Source: Margaritispora aquatica
Lineage: Eukaryota; Ascomycota; Leotiomycetes; Helotiales; Discinellaceae
Assembly (NCBI GenBank): GCA_007644065.1
Contig: VJWN01000004.1
Span: 620,001 to 684,000, forward strand
Direction of reading: 5' to 3'
Length of the DNA: 64,000 bases
Positions 1-11,388 of this stretch are shown here, piece after piece (positions within the stretch are counted from its first letter, which is position 1; each line of letters opens with the position of its first letter). The notes under the pieces are model-generated. The model was not told the DNA's origin. It worked only from the letters and a program-made list of their open reading frames with translations, and did not search any database. Both the position numbers and the translations under genes were made by a program.

Positions 1-1
1 G

Positions 2-70
2 AGACAGAGAATGCTGGTAGTTGACACTCCTGGGACGAACATTGACGGGGATGCTGTGGCAGCGGTATGA
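2..70 (+). CDS. 3' end of an unidentified coding region (partial)
   Basis: An open frame enters from the left window edge and ends at a TGA at 68-70. The last residues read RMLVVDTPGTNIDGDAVAAV. The composition is protein-like, but only 22 codons are visible and no family can be assigned. It could equally be a chance frame. Confidence 0.25.
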   Translation, partial: RQRMLVVDTPGTNIDGDAVAAV

Positions 71-1941
71 TGGCTTATTAGATTTTACCCATTTGTTCTT
101 GGAATCTACGGTGTAACATTCTCACTTCTGGGCCATTCAAGGTAACTGATATCAGCGGACTCTATAGTCTACAGCAACTTTGCAATGGATCATGACTGAA
201 AATATGCTCTAGACTATTCTCCTTGATATTACGTCCCTTATTACCGACCGCTTTCCGATGCCCTGGGACCATCCATTTCCATCCATGTTCCTTTCTCCTT
301 TCACCCAGAAGCGTCTTCAAAGTTCGAGGACCTTTTGAAAGAATTTCTATACGAAGCGAGTTGGCTGCGGTAGGACATCAGTGTCAGTTAGATGTCACGT
401 GTCTTTTATGCATAATATTCGGTTATTCTGATTCTCTTCTTAATCTTACTATATTCCTTATAATATAAGAGTATTCCTTATAAAGTACTGATTTATCTAT
501 ATAGAGCTCTCTACTACGGCAGATACTCTTTAGACTCTTTAATCCTATCTATTTCACCTACTGCTTTCTCACGTGATTTACCACCTATCATCCATCAATC
601 AGTGTGGAGGTCGCCACTCGAGCAAATTCAACTCTTTCACGTCCAGTATCATCCACCATTGGCTCTTACTGGATTTCGTGGATCCAACGACGCAAACGAC
701 GGTCTATTGTCCGCTGCTCTTCATGAGAATTCTCGCCGTGTGAACTTTCTCAAAACGAGTCGCTTGGAGAAACGCAATGCGGAATTTTTGGAGATCGGAA
801 GAGATCTCTGGAAAGTTGAAGTGTCAGGCTCTCGGTAAAGCACGCAGCATATCGTACTTTCAGTTCCGCTATTATAAATGCATCGCTTGTCAACTTACGG
901 GAATTTTAAGGCTGATACCCCACATCTGAAATGCGCGTGACGTGTATCCCTATAATGAATCCATAGAAAGATTTTCTACGTGGTTTTGTCCTGACTTATA
1001 ACGTCCATCCCTACGTAGCGGAAAACCTTACGTGCCGGAAAAAAATCATGGGTACTTTGACTTTAAGTATCTTAAAACCTGTGCATACCTTAATATCTTT
1101 TAAATTTTCTTATAAGTTATGTTCCGTAGCCACTCCCGGATACCCAAACCCTTCCTTCTAGAAAATCACGTTTACGTCGTCGCCCTTACGCCTGATTTAC
1201 AAAGGGTCTCCCTTTATAGTAGAATAGAGTTCCTCTATCACAGCCTTACTACCGAGCTTACACTATCTCTAATGCTTTATAAAAATATTATATCCAAGCT
1301 TTAGGACCTCGCTACTATAGCTAACAACTATTGTAAACCATGTGGCTACTGTGGCGTACATGTTCGTATAAGATCGCCACGCGGCTTGGTACCTCGGATC
1401 AAAGCGAGTGTCGATTTTGGTTAGTGCGAAGCAACCCCGTATGTCCCAAAAATATTTACGGTATAATTTTACTTATGTAATCATTTACAAAGTGTCTACC
1501 ACCGTGTGGCTATTTAAAACTGTGGCTGACGCAAGGCCTGCGCTTACATAAGACATCGCCACTGGTTTCATACCAGCTTTGCTTCCTAATTCGAAAAAAA
1601 ATATATGTATCGAACATAGAGATATGGAAAGGAATGATAAGGACTCGGCTATGTAGAGAAGGATATCGTGGTAGTTAGGTAGAGTAATCTTGGCGCTCTC
1701 GAGGTGTGCTGTCTTCGGGAGTTCTGCGGCTTACTTTAGTGTATGAGAAGAGAGAATCCTTTGGATTGCAACACCTCGATTCTTGTATGCTAGGGTAGAG
1801 GGAGATTCGCTTAACGGGATTGGATGTTCTACTCCAAAAGAGCGTGGAACTATATACTCTAAAGACATATGTGCTAACTCCTGAATCAAGACCAAAACGG
1901 CAAAAAAAGTAAAGTCCATTTAAGACTACCCAATGCTGGGC
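71..1941. other. AT-rich gene-free stretch
   Basis: No convincing gene on either strand: frames are short and lack codon structure or splice patterns. The stretch is AT-rich with many TATA/TTATAA runs. It holds a pair of diverged, similarly oriented segments near 1336-1395 and 1501-1576 (shared pieces such as tGTGGCTA, ctGTGGC, ATAAGA and ATCGCCAC), suggesting an old, mutated repeat. Confidence 0.4.
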
Positions 1942-2037
1942 TGATGCCTGTGGGACTTGAACCCACGCTCTTTCGAAACAGCGATTTTACCACATAGGGT
2001 CCTAAAGCTGCCGCCTTAACCACTCGGCCAAAGCACC
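1942..2037 (-). tRNA. tRNA-Leu(UAG) with a 17-nt intron
   Basis: Read on the minus strand, acceptor arm GGTGCTT pairs with AGGCATC, followed by discriminator A. The D-arm region GGCCGAGTGGTTAAGGC is typical of Leu. The anticodon stem GCAGC/GCTGT encloses loop TTTAGGC with anticodon TAG, which reads CUA. The T-arm is GTGGG-TTCAAGT-CCCAC, and an ~11-nt variable arm fits a class II tRNA. A 17-nt intron (plus-strand 1984-2000) lies after position 37, the canonical place for nuclear tRNA introns. No CCA is encoded, as expected in eukaryotes. Confidence 0.95.
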
Positions 2038-4539
2038 TTTTATCTTATTCGATGGAAGACGAGCGGACAAGCGAGTTTATATTCGCCCTAAATCGCCTCA
2101 CGAACCACTACAATAACCAAATCTCGTAAACCATCGACCAAAAAGCAGCAAAGACTCAAGAACCCATTGAAGATATCAAAAGACTTCACTTTACGATTTT
2201 TCAAGTTGCGGCTGGTGCGTCAGCTGACTTCTTGTTGATTTGTGCTTGAGGTAAACTGGCGACCTGAGATCTACAGCGCCGGTTTAATCTGATCAAGAAA
2301 ACTGGTTGCCTAACGACCTTAAGACTTGAAGTTTTAAGAGGTAGTGATAAAGGTTCAAGTATTTGATTATTTGTTGCTAGGTTTAGAGGTATTTATAATT
2401 TGATGGTACGATATAGCCTTGGGGAGTCAACAATATTCCGATTCCGTCATAACCTATTTCCGTTGTATTAAATGTAAAAGGATCGCATATAAAGTAGTAA
2501 ACCAATTGTATATGTCCTTTTCTTATGGAAGACAAATGTGAAAGACACAGCAAATAAGGTATAACCTGATCTTTTATATCGTCTACTCGCTGTATAAGTA
2601 TTAAACGCAACATAAATCTTAAACTTCTTTGTATTTAACAACCAAGCTTGAATCTCAAGAAAGCTATAGGATCCTAATAATGCTAAAAAGTATACACGGC
2701 AGATCCACGGGCCAATTCGAACATTCTCTTTCGACCTTGCTTTACATATTAAGATCTCTCATTATTATGATCGTTGAATTTCCAGCTGCCAGATAGAATA
2801 ATAACTTTGAGATATGCCTCTCGCGTCCAACTAATACACTGATTCTCTTAGAGCACATCTGGGTTTCGATACTGAGAGTGAAAATCCTAGGTATGTTCGC
2901 TTGAATCATCACCCGTGGTTAACAAAGACCACGACAGAAAAACGCTTCGCAAGCAACTAGAGAGCAAGTAAACCATGACAGCCCTTCTCGATTCCAATTA
3001 TGACGACAAAAGATTACGAAGAGCCCGCCTTCTCAATGTCCAAAGTCAAAGCCATACCCCGATCTAGGTCCTCAATATACATCACATATAACCTCACCGA
3101 TCGACCGCCAGCTAAGCATAAATCTTCTATAAATCCCACCTGACCTTGTGAACGACCAAAGAAGTACCAAACAAGCAAGCAATCCCTCGTCTACAACTCA
3201 CCGCACCGTCATGCTCTCCACACGATTTCCCCACGCATAACACACCCCATATAACGACCTCATGCCTTCTTCGTCCCATCTTTCCCCTCTTCTCCTCCTC
3301 GCCTCACTTCCCACTCGCATCAACTGAAGCATACCATGCCTGAACCAAAACACCACAAGATACTGTAGGTAGGTAGGTAGGTACCCTCGCTATCCCTGCG
3401 ATGCAGAAACGACGTGGGAGCAGCGATATCCCAAGTTTGCACCAACAGCACATCCCAAGCGATCTAAAGTCCCTTGTGACCGTTTGCTGTCCGATCCAGC
3501 GAATGGGAGAGCTGTTTGACGCTGGAGAGTTGGAGTTGGAGTTGGAGAAGGGATGTTTCTTGCGCGTTGGGTGTTTGGTGTGGGAGGCGTGATGTCAGTG
3601 CTTTGATGTCATTGTTCGGTATCGTGAGAACAGTGAGGGATCATCCTGGGGAGATGTGTGATATTGATGGTGTTATTCATTATGATCGCATCGCTCAAGA
3701 TGGAGTTGGGATGCGAGGTTGGAGATGGAGAGACGAAGGGAATCGAATTTGCGCGTGTGTGGTAGGAGTATCTACAACTCCACAAAGAGATTTCTCTTAC
3801 AGGAATCGATTGTGAGACTACACACTATCTTGGCCGTGGAAGGCCGGCAGTCAGAGACACACCATACCGGAACACCCGTAGCTCATTACGAAAAGGCAAT
3901 TGGCAAGCCGACACGATTTCGCGAGTCATCTCATCCTCGGCATACCGGGTCCATATCCCAAGGATCAAAGTCTAAAAGACTAAAAGTCATGCATACCGCC
4001 TCAGATAGATCAGATGGCCATGCTTCAACGGCCGAACGGTGCCCAGGAAGTTTAAATTGTTTCGAGATGCGGTAGGTGGGGTCGAGTGCACGATGTCAAG
4101 TCGTGTATGACGACGTCGACGTGGTGGAAACATAGACGGATCAAAGAAACAAAGGATATTGGAAGAATAGTATTGAATTCTATTGATCTACAGTTCCAAA
4201 AAAATAAGGCTATCTTTTCTCATCTTGCGCCAGCCCAAGTCCTCGTAATCATAATCATACAGGACGCCAAGCTCCTTGTCATCTTCTTGACGTCCTACCA
4301 TCGACGTCTGCCCAGTGGGCTTGGACTCTTCCCGCCTCAACCTTCTTTCCTTCAGCCACCCAACATCTTTCGCGATGTCTCTCCATCGTCCATTCGTCCC
4401 TGATATCGATGACTGGGGCGTGTCCATGCAATCGTAACAAGGTAGTTGATAAGTATATCCATATCCATGAGTCGTAATAATTCGTTCGTGATGCCATGTG
4501 CAAAACGCATTTGCATTTCACATTTCACCCACCACTCCT
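2038..4539. other. Intergenic region
   Basis: No gene could be supported. Frames around 3400-4100 are short, overlap each other in several frames and show no family resemblance. The region contains a small GTAG tetranucleotide run. Confidence 0.4.
3365..3383. repeat. (GTAG)n microsatellite
   Basis: Four perfect GTAG units plus a partial unit in intergenic DNA. Too short to imply function. Confidence 0.8.
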
Positions 4540-5016
4540 TCATGTGCCAGTGTAAGCCTTTGTACTCCCGCTCCTCTCCCTCCCTGCCGTCAACGCGCGC
4601 AATCTGCCCTTGAATCCACCGACTCGCGACCGCTCCTCTCCATTGCCGTTCCTACGTGAATCATCCATGCTCTGTCGCACGAGCTCAGTACTGCGCTTGG
4701 TGATGAAGGTTATACTCCTTCGGTTTTCCTTCGCAGGCGAGGGTGTCGAAGTAGCGAAGTGCGAGTTCGAGAAGCCCGAGCTGGATGTAGACATGAATGA
4801 TTCGGTCGAGGAAGCTGAGTCCCGGTGGCTGCGTGCTCGACGACGCTCGTGCTCATCCATTTCGGACAGGATGGTCGAGAGGAAGGTGGTGTTTTGCACT
4901 TCAGCGCCGGTAAGTGGCGAGCCTTCTGTGAACCGCGACGCTCGAGGTGTAGATGTTGGTGAGGCTGAGGGAGACATGGCGAGAGGGAAGCTGGTTGATA
5001 GCTTGGTCGTGGACAT
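4540..5016 (-). CDS. Small Ser/Arg-rich protein, unknown function
   Basis: Single-exon frame of 158 residues. The N-terminus (to ~30) is Ser/Thr/Pro-rich and carries SP/TP sites. It is followed by a short charged helix-like part (FLSTILSEMDEHERRRARSHR, ~45-65) and a Ser-rich stretch. A basic C-terminal half contains ENRRSITFITKRSTELVRQS and a GFKGRLRAL patch. There are no signal peptide, membrane segment or Cys residues. The length, even codon use and one-sided CT-rich leader argue for a real gene, probably an intrinsically disordered phosphoprotein. I do not recognise the family. Start chosen as the first ATG of the frame. Confidence 0.6.
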   Translation of the reverse strand: MSTTKLSTSFPLAMSPSASPTSTPRASRFTEGSPLTGAEVQNTTFLSTILSEMDEHERRRARSHRDSASSTESFMSTSSSGFSNSHFATSTPSPAKENRRSITFITKRSTELVRQSMDDSRRNGNGEERSRVGGFKGRLRALTAGRERSGSTKAYTGT

Positions 5017-5196
5017 CGTTGTGATATGTGGATTGGTGTGACGAATGTGTATGCTTGTGATATCTATGCTCTTGTGATTCTCGACACAGTTCTCGATGGT
5101 TCGTGGTGGTGAGTGAGTAACAATTGCTTGATGTCTGGAGTCTGGACTGGAAGTTGACAGCGATTTCGATATCGATTTCGATTACGATACGAGAAC

Positions 5197-5226
5197 AATG
5201 CGATGCGATGTGATGCGATGCGATGG
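5197..5226. repeat. (GATGC)n microsatellite
   Basis: About five copies of a 5-bp unit (atgcg/gatgc) with one substitution, in the region upstream of the small Ser-rich gene. Confidence 0.8.
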
Positions 5227-5946
5227 AAGTACTGCAGATCTATCGAGAAGAAGAACGGGTAGAAAAGAGGAAGAGGGGCGGCCTCGTATATAGTCAAGCA
5301 GCCCAGTGTACAGTGAGTGTATGGGAGGGAGGTATGCGTGGATGCGTGGTATGTAAGTCAAGTCTGTTCTCTTCCCATTCCTATTCCTCTGTGCCCTCAC
5401 TATTTTCTCCCTTTTCCCTTGTGAAGGTTCGATCGAGGAGGGTTCGGGTATGACGAGTCTCGGATTTGCAAGCCACATGGAACCAAACAGGGGGTCACAG
5501 GGCATCTGGGCCCTGCAGGGTGCATAGAAATAGCGTCCGTACCACTGAAAAGGCTAGATTCTTCCCAGGTTGTTGAGGGTTCTACAGGGTTTGTACAGGG
5601 TCTCACGCAGTTCTTTTCGCCGTCCGCATCAGCCTGATACGCATCCCGTTGGGGGATCCTAGGTAGTCCTGTAAGGTATCCCAGGATCCTTGGAGATGCA
5701 CGAGAAAGAGAGAGAGAGGGGAGGGAGCATGGGAGCATGGGATGAGGGGAACTCACGCAAAACAGAAAAGAAAAAGAATACGGTTTTATGCGGTATGATG
5801 AAATATGAAATATAAAATATGAAATATTGCTCGAATCATCAGAACAAATATCAAATCAAGGTTTAGACGGGGTTCGTTTGGCTTCATCCCTTCAATCAAA
5901 ATGAAAGTCTCATCTCAAACATACTAGATATGAAATACTAGATTTG

Positions 5947-6099
5947 ATATACTAGATATACTAGATATACTAGATATACTAGATATACTAGATATACTAG
6001 ATATACTAGATATACTAGATATACTAGATATACTAGATATACTAGATATACTAGATATACTAGATATACTAGATATACTGGATATACTGGATATACTAA
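5947..6099. repeat. 9-bp minisatellite, about 17 units
   Basis: Unit atatactag: fourteen perfect units, then three variants (atatactgg twice, atatactaa). Because the period is divisible by three, all frames stay open and give artefact Ser-Ser-Ile or Val-Tyr-Leu peptides on the minus strand. These are not likely to be genes. Confidence 0.95.
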
Positions 6100-6643
6100 A
6101 CATACTAATAAACCGATCAAAAGGATTAAAAAAAAACAAAAAAAAACACACCTTCCAGAAGACTTTGGACGCATTATCATTCGATCTCACTCGAGATCCC
6201 TTTCTTCTTTGTCTTTCACTATTCCTTTCTTTGCCTCACACCCAAGTCCCGTCTCTGACCTTCTTCCCTTACCTCAGATCGAATCACGAATCACGAATCA
6301 TCAACCAGCACCAGCCAAAAGGATCCAAAGGAAGAAACGAGACAATTCGTTACGAAGCTATCCTATTACTCCCTCTCCCTCTCCCTCCCACTCTATTTTT
6401 AGACTTCATACTGGTTTGCCCTTCCATCTTCCTCTCCTCGGAATCTTGCTTTTCACTTTTTCGCCCTTCGCCCTTCGCCCAACAAAGTCGCAACTCTCAA
6501 CTCGCAAGCAATTCGGGCGCGGTCAAGAAACGCGGCTGAGACTTTTCTTCAGCAGTCATTATTAACATCATCCGCCCATGCCATGGAAATACCGGAGTGT
6601 TCCGATGTTCGGCCATATGAGAGTTCATCGGCATTTCATTCTA

Positions 6644-6679
6644 GGCTGGATGGGCTGGATGGGCTGGATGGGCTGGACT
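6644..6679. repeat. 9-bp tandem repeat, four units
   Basis: Unit ggctggatg repeated three times, with a fourth truncated/variant unit. Confidence 0.85.
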
Positions 6680-7759
6680 GGGTGAACACAAAGTCCGTGT
6701 GGTTTCCACCTCTCTTACTGGAATGGTACTGGTGCTGGTGCTGCTGATCAAGAAGTCAAGAACGCTTGGGCGGTGGAATGAACAGTATTGATCAGCGGTG
6801 ACTCGGCTGGACAACTTCGGGAGGAGATACAAGCCCGAGAGACACCAGAGGGGAGAAGGCTTCAGATCCACAGTGTGGAGAAGATGTCACGAGTTCGTGC
6901 GTCGGATTACGCTTTCAAGAGATCTTCACGTCACTTTGGCGGCGTGGGTGAGACAGATGACAAAAACTGGTCCTAGAATTGCCGAAGAGTAAAGTCATTG
7001 TCATTTGGGTAGTGTTAGTATTGCAGCTGGATGACATTAACGAACGATTGCAAGTTTCAATTGCTGCAAACAAAGTGTGAGTGCTTTTATTTGCATGGGT
7101 CGGTCATCGTTTGTCGTTTGCTTTCTTGTTCAAATTGTTTTAATGAGCTGTTTGCTGCGGGTGGCGAATCAATTGCGAAACTCGCAGTTCTCGTACCGCA
7201 TCGGCATGGGGATACGGGAAAGTTCTCAGACATCACATCAGTAGTTATTATTTTCTTATTCAGTCGCCTGAACTGGCTGAAACTCTTTCTTACATTTGAC
7301 GCTGCCTGTTCATGCGAGTTGTCCAATGTCGTGCCGTGCATCAATAGTAAGTGTTCTATTGGGGAATTGATGGAATGTGTCTGACTTGGTTTCATGCGTG
7401 GTACCGTTTTTGATTGGTTTAGTGGAGGTGACTTCGCATGATGAATGTTACCTGTTTGTGGCTTTAGAAATGTCATGTGCTACCTTGGATAGAGAGAGCA
7501 TGGCAGCTGATGAAGGTGATAGAAGAGGGGGCAATGTGGCCTTGATATCCAGCTCCTCTATGAGCTGAGTATTTATCATCCCGCCAATCTCGGGTTTGTA
7601 AGTCGGATATGGTGTTCATCATGAGGCATTCAAGACATTGAGAGACCCAATAAGTTGAGACAAATGGTTCAGGTTGATCAATTCTTAATTCTACTTCTTG
7701 CGCATAAGGAAAACCTCATCTATCCCCGGTCTTGAACAACTAATTGCTAATCTCACAAG

Positions 7760-8989
7760 TCAAGCCTCAAAATCATAGATAGGCAAACTTTTATCCTCTC
7801 CGGGCGTACCAGCAAATTTACCAATCAAAGTCGCAAGGCCACTCCAAGAGGCAAATCCAACCATTGTGTTTAAGATCTTTATTCCCCACTTTGTTTGCGG
7901 ATTTGCCAACGCAGGTGCTCCAGGCGGTAGACTTTGAGCCTTGGTGACATACGGCCTCATCTGAGCCTCATAACTCTTCATAGCTTCCTCGACATTTCCA
8001 ATATTCTTTGCAATCTCACCAGCAAGAACATATGCTCCTACGATGGCCAAACTCGTGCCCATCCCAGATATAGGAGAAGGACAGTATCCTGCATCTCCAA
8101 GTAGAGCGACCCGTCCTGAAGACCACGATCCCATCTTCACCTGAGCAATCTCTTGCATGTAAAAATCATCAGCCTCATCCATCCCATCTAGCGTGCGAAG
8201 TGCCTCCCAGCCTGCATCTTCAAAGAGTCTTCGCATGAGCTTCTTTTGTTCATCAATGCTCATCTTGAAGTATCCCTGTGGCTCAGAGGACATGATGGAT
8301 AGATACGCTCTCGTGGCACCAGCATTATCTGGTCGTAATAGAATGCACCTTCCACCAGGCGCATTGTACCAACATGCAAACGTCCCATCAGACTCCTTAT
8401 ACGGAATCGTAAAGAAAGCCGTATATTGACCCAACGGCTTCAAAGCGTTCTCCTCTTCGGGAAATACAAGTCTCCGAGTCTTCGAACCCATCCCATCAGC
8501 ACCGATCACAATGTCAAACTCCCTCCTCCCCCCCTTCTCCAAAACAACCTTAACCTTCTCCCCGACCTGCTCCAACCCAGTAACATGATCCCCAAAAATA
8601 TATTCTACCTTCCCCTCCCCCTTTCCCTCCCCTTCCAAACTCCGCTCATACAGCACCCTCCCCAACACCCCCCTCAAAATCTCAATATCACTCGTGAAGC
8701 TCGCTCCGCCCTCCTTATCAACCGGGAAACTGGCGATCTTCCTCCCACTCTCATCCACGAACGCCAAGCCCTCCTCTTTCGTCGTCCGCTCTCGGATTCG
8801 CGCCTCCACTCCCATCCGCCGGATCACGGACACAGCCGCGCCTCGGATGTCAATCTGTTGACCGGCGGTGCGGAGGGCTGGCGAGCGCTCGACTACCGTC
8901 ACGAGTAGGCCGGCGAGGGAGAGGAAGTATGCGCATACGGGGCCGGCGAGACCCGCGCCGAGGATGAGGACGTGTGGTTTGGTTGCCAT
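7760..8989 (-). CDS. FAD-dependent monooxygenase (TetX/PHBH-like)
   Basis: Single-exon protein of 409 residues starting at MATKPHV. An in-frame ATG 25 codons upstream exists, but the Rossmann strand VLILGAGLAG begins only seven residues after the chosen start, as is usual for the family. Group A flavoprotein motifs are in order: GAGLAG dinucleotide-binding loop (~10-15), ERSPALR acidic end of beta-2, IGADGMGSKTR DG motif (~165) and GRVALLGDAGYCPSP GD motif (~300). This class hydroxylates aromatic or polyketide substrates using NAD(P)H and O2. The closest look is to fungal TetX-like enzymes; the substrate is unknown. No biosynthetic partner gene is adjacent. Confidence 0.9.
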   Translation of the reverse strand: MATKPHVLILGAGLAGPVCAYFLSLAGLLVTVVERSPALRTAGQQIDIRGAAVSVIRRMGVEARIRERTTKEEGLAFVDESGRKIASFPVDKEGGASFTSDIEILRGVLGRVLYERSLEGEGKGEGKVEYIFGDHVTGLEQVGEKVKVVLEKGGRREFDIVIGADGMGSKTRRLVFPEEENALKPLGQYTAFFTIPYKESDGTFACWYNAPGGRCILLRPDNAGATRAYLSIMSSEPQGYFKMSIDEQKKLMRRLFEDAGWEALRTLDGMDEADDFYMQEIAQVKMGSWSSGRVALLGDAGYCPSPISGMGTSLAIVGAYVLAGEIAKNIGNVEEAMKSYEAQMRPYVTKAQSLPPGAPALANPQTKWGIKILNTMVGFASWSGLATLIGKFAGTPGEDKSLPIYDFEA

Positions 8990-10564
8990 TTTTGGGGTTG
9001 GGGCTCGGGATTTGTGGTTTGGTGATGATTCCTGGTGTTTTGCCGAGCTAGGTAAAGCGTTCACCTCAGAGAGGCTTCTTTGAGCAATATTTGGCAGGGA
9101 TGAATGAGCACGTCAAGAATTTGAAGTGGAATGACGAACGTATTAAGAAAAAGTGAGAAATGCTCTGAATATTAGCAGTGAAGTAAAATTTAACGCAAGA
9201 ACTTACGGTAAAAATCTACCTTGAACAAGGAGAATCGGGTTACACTTGTACCAGCACCCGGACTTGAGGACATTTCAGATGTCCGAAGCGAGAAAAAATC
9301 TCTAGACCGATGACGATGAGCTAGAGTGTTGGCTTCGATCGTGCAGGAAGCCAGGTTGGATGGAGGTCATGTGATGTATGCTGCCTATTTTAAAATATTT
9401 ATCAGTTTGAAATCTGGATGAGATCATTCCTTTCTGTCTTCTTTTGTGGTGTTTGATGATACTGGGAATGTGATTTAAGGAGTCGGTGTGAAGGTGATGC
9501 AATACTAAGTAGGTTGGGAAGATTTGGTGGCGAAAGCTAAGCGAGAGGTGTGAGGTATCTCTGCTTCGTTGTATGGTATGGTTATAGTGCATTTGGTATA
9601 TCAGTTGATTAGAGTGAAGAATTGGATGCTGAAATTTCTAGCGTAGTTTCTCAACGCTTGAAGGTGTTATTGAGCGAGATAACAAGTTGTGGATAGTTAT
9701 CATCTGTTCGAAATGAAACAGTAATATCTCTTCTCGCCCTTCTTTACCCTGCACTTGATCGTCACAAAGTTTTCGACCCGACTTTATTCTCCAGGCTGCG
9801 ATTAGCGTAGGCCATATTCTCGTATTGCATTCCAAACATTGTATCCTGGTTAGTTCATGGCTTCAATATCTTCCTCTGATGATCTCGTAACATGGCTAGT
9901 GTGACTTCACATGCCTACTGAGAATTCTCAATTGAGAACCAAGACACCCACATCACATATGAAAAGGGTGTTAATGATATTAAATAAAGCATAGAAGCTA
10001 AGAGGCATGATGCTATGCCTTGCAAGTCATCAACAACCGGGGCCTATATCGATATCTTGGTGAAAACCTCATGCTTGCAAGGAGAGAGCCACGGGCTTGA
10101 TATGCAAGATTGACATCTGGTTTAATTGAACAGTTCGGTCTAATGAACGCAAATCGACTTTGTTTTCATTTAGGATGCGACTAAGTTCATTTTCTTTGGC
10201 AATATCTACACAATATTGATACGCTTTCAAATAGCCAGCCGAAAAATGGTCGCAAAAGTCTTACAGGCCGAGGGAATTATGACTGTAAAGAATCAGCAAG
10301 ATCTAGCAAAAGGGTTTCCCTAGGAACGAGTATGACGCGTTATGGAAATAGAAAAACTCAATCATTCACTTCTCATAATTAAGTATTGGCAAATCAAGCC
10401 TCAACAGATTTAATTTTGCATTTCACCCCTAATCTCGCCAACTAGCAAATACTTGACACTAATCCATAATTCAGAGTGCTATCGCTATGAATCCTGACGA
10501 GCAATATGAGTTGTGCGACCCTTATTTACCCTTTACGTAGCTCTCCATTGGGACAACTTCACGT
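8990..10564. other. Intergenic region
   Basis: Upstream region of the minus-strand monooxygenase. Nothing else supported; short frames at 9300-9840 lack coding features. Confidence 0.4.
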
Positions 10565-11388
10565 CTAAAGACTTTCCTTAGTGCCCTTGTTGTCCTCTCC
10601 AGACTGTGGCGCCGAAGCGACCTCGTTGTTAGAGACAATGATCTTGATTTCGACGCCCGCTGTTATATGACTCGATGCTACTCAACGAGTTAATACACAT
10701 TACGCTTCCAAAGTCATATAGTAATGTGGGGTGTATCTATCGCGGTTCATGAAAGGAAAGTTCATGGGATGTACTCACTTCCAATATCCGACACAATGAG
10801 ATCTGTGCAGCAAAGACTCTTGTATCCACTGAAACATTTCTTCCCATCTCCTGTACGGTCCCTCTCCCTCTCCCTCCAGCCGGATGGACATTCACCCTCA
10901 CAGAATGGTCTATATCAAGGACTGTCAGCAAGCTGTGCTATGATTTTGACTCTGAGTTAGACTTCCAAGATGAAGGTTTTGAGTGATACAAGCCACTGTG
11001 ATTGATGATGACTGGTTGGAGATTCTGCAGGGACGAGAGTAGGAATAGAAGTTCTTACGATGTTCCGAACCATGCGCATGTCAGTGTACTAACATCGATC
11101 GGTGCTTCGTCCTTGACCTTAGGCATCGCTTTCGTCCAAGCAGCTTCGACTTTATAGTTGGTGGGTACGGTGAAGCCTTGTTGCGCAGCTAATTTGAGGT
11201 TAAGGACTTAATCATAGAGAAATGCTTAATAACACTAGAAGTCTCAAAATGTGAGATTTTATGGGGATTAAACGAGAGGAGATAGAAAATGCTTGCTGGT
11301 TACATGCTGAGAAGTAGTGCTTACTAGGGGCAGTAAAGGCCAAGGTCCCGAAAGCAAGGACAACAGCTTGGATTTTGGAGAAGTGCAT
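10565..11388 (-). CDS. Small secreted cysteine-rich protein (4 exons)
   Basis: Rebuilt from four exons: 11325-11388, 11059-11188, 10779-10909, 10565-10659. Introns are 136, 149 and 119 nt with donors GTAAGC, GTAAGA and GTGAGT. Phases match throughout and give 139 residues. Residues 1-21 (MHFSKIQAVVLAFGTLAFTAP) are a signal peptide. The mature part has six cysteines (59, 68, 72, 90, 98, 99) in the frame CAWFGTSPFCEGECPSGW...GDGKKCFSGYKSLCC. I know a similar C-x-W-x-G-T-x-P-x-C pattern ending in a CC pair from fungal secreted proteins of unknown role. The C-terminal exon is acidic and Ser-rich. Exons 1-3 are firm. The last exon is inferred from phase and frame; otherwise the protein ends shortly after the CC pair at TGA by read-through of the third donor. 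Confidence 0.75.

Larger units (their letters stand above)
5017..7759. other. Gene-free stretch with several simple repeats
   Basis: No supported gene. Contains a GATGC pentamer run, a long 9-bp minisatellite, CT-rich tracts around 6180-6560 and a second 9-bp repeat. Frames through the minisatellite are artefacts of its 9-bp period. Confidence 0.5.

Noticed and set aside
5924..6190. Minus-strand frames of 80-88 codons made of Ser-Ser-Ile or Val-Tyr-Leu repeats
   Set aside because: Produced by the 9-bp minisatellite, which keeps all frames open; no coding features outside the repeat.
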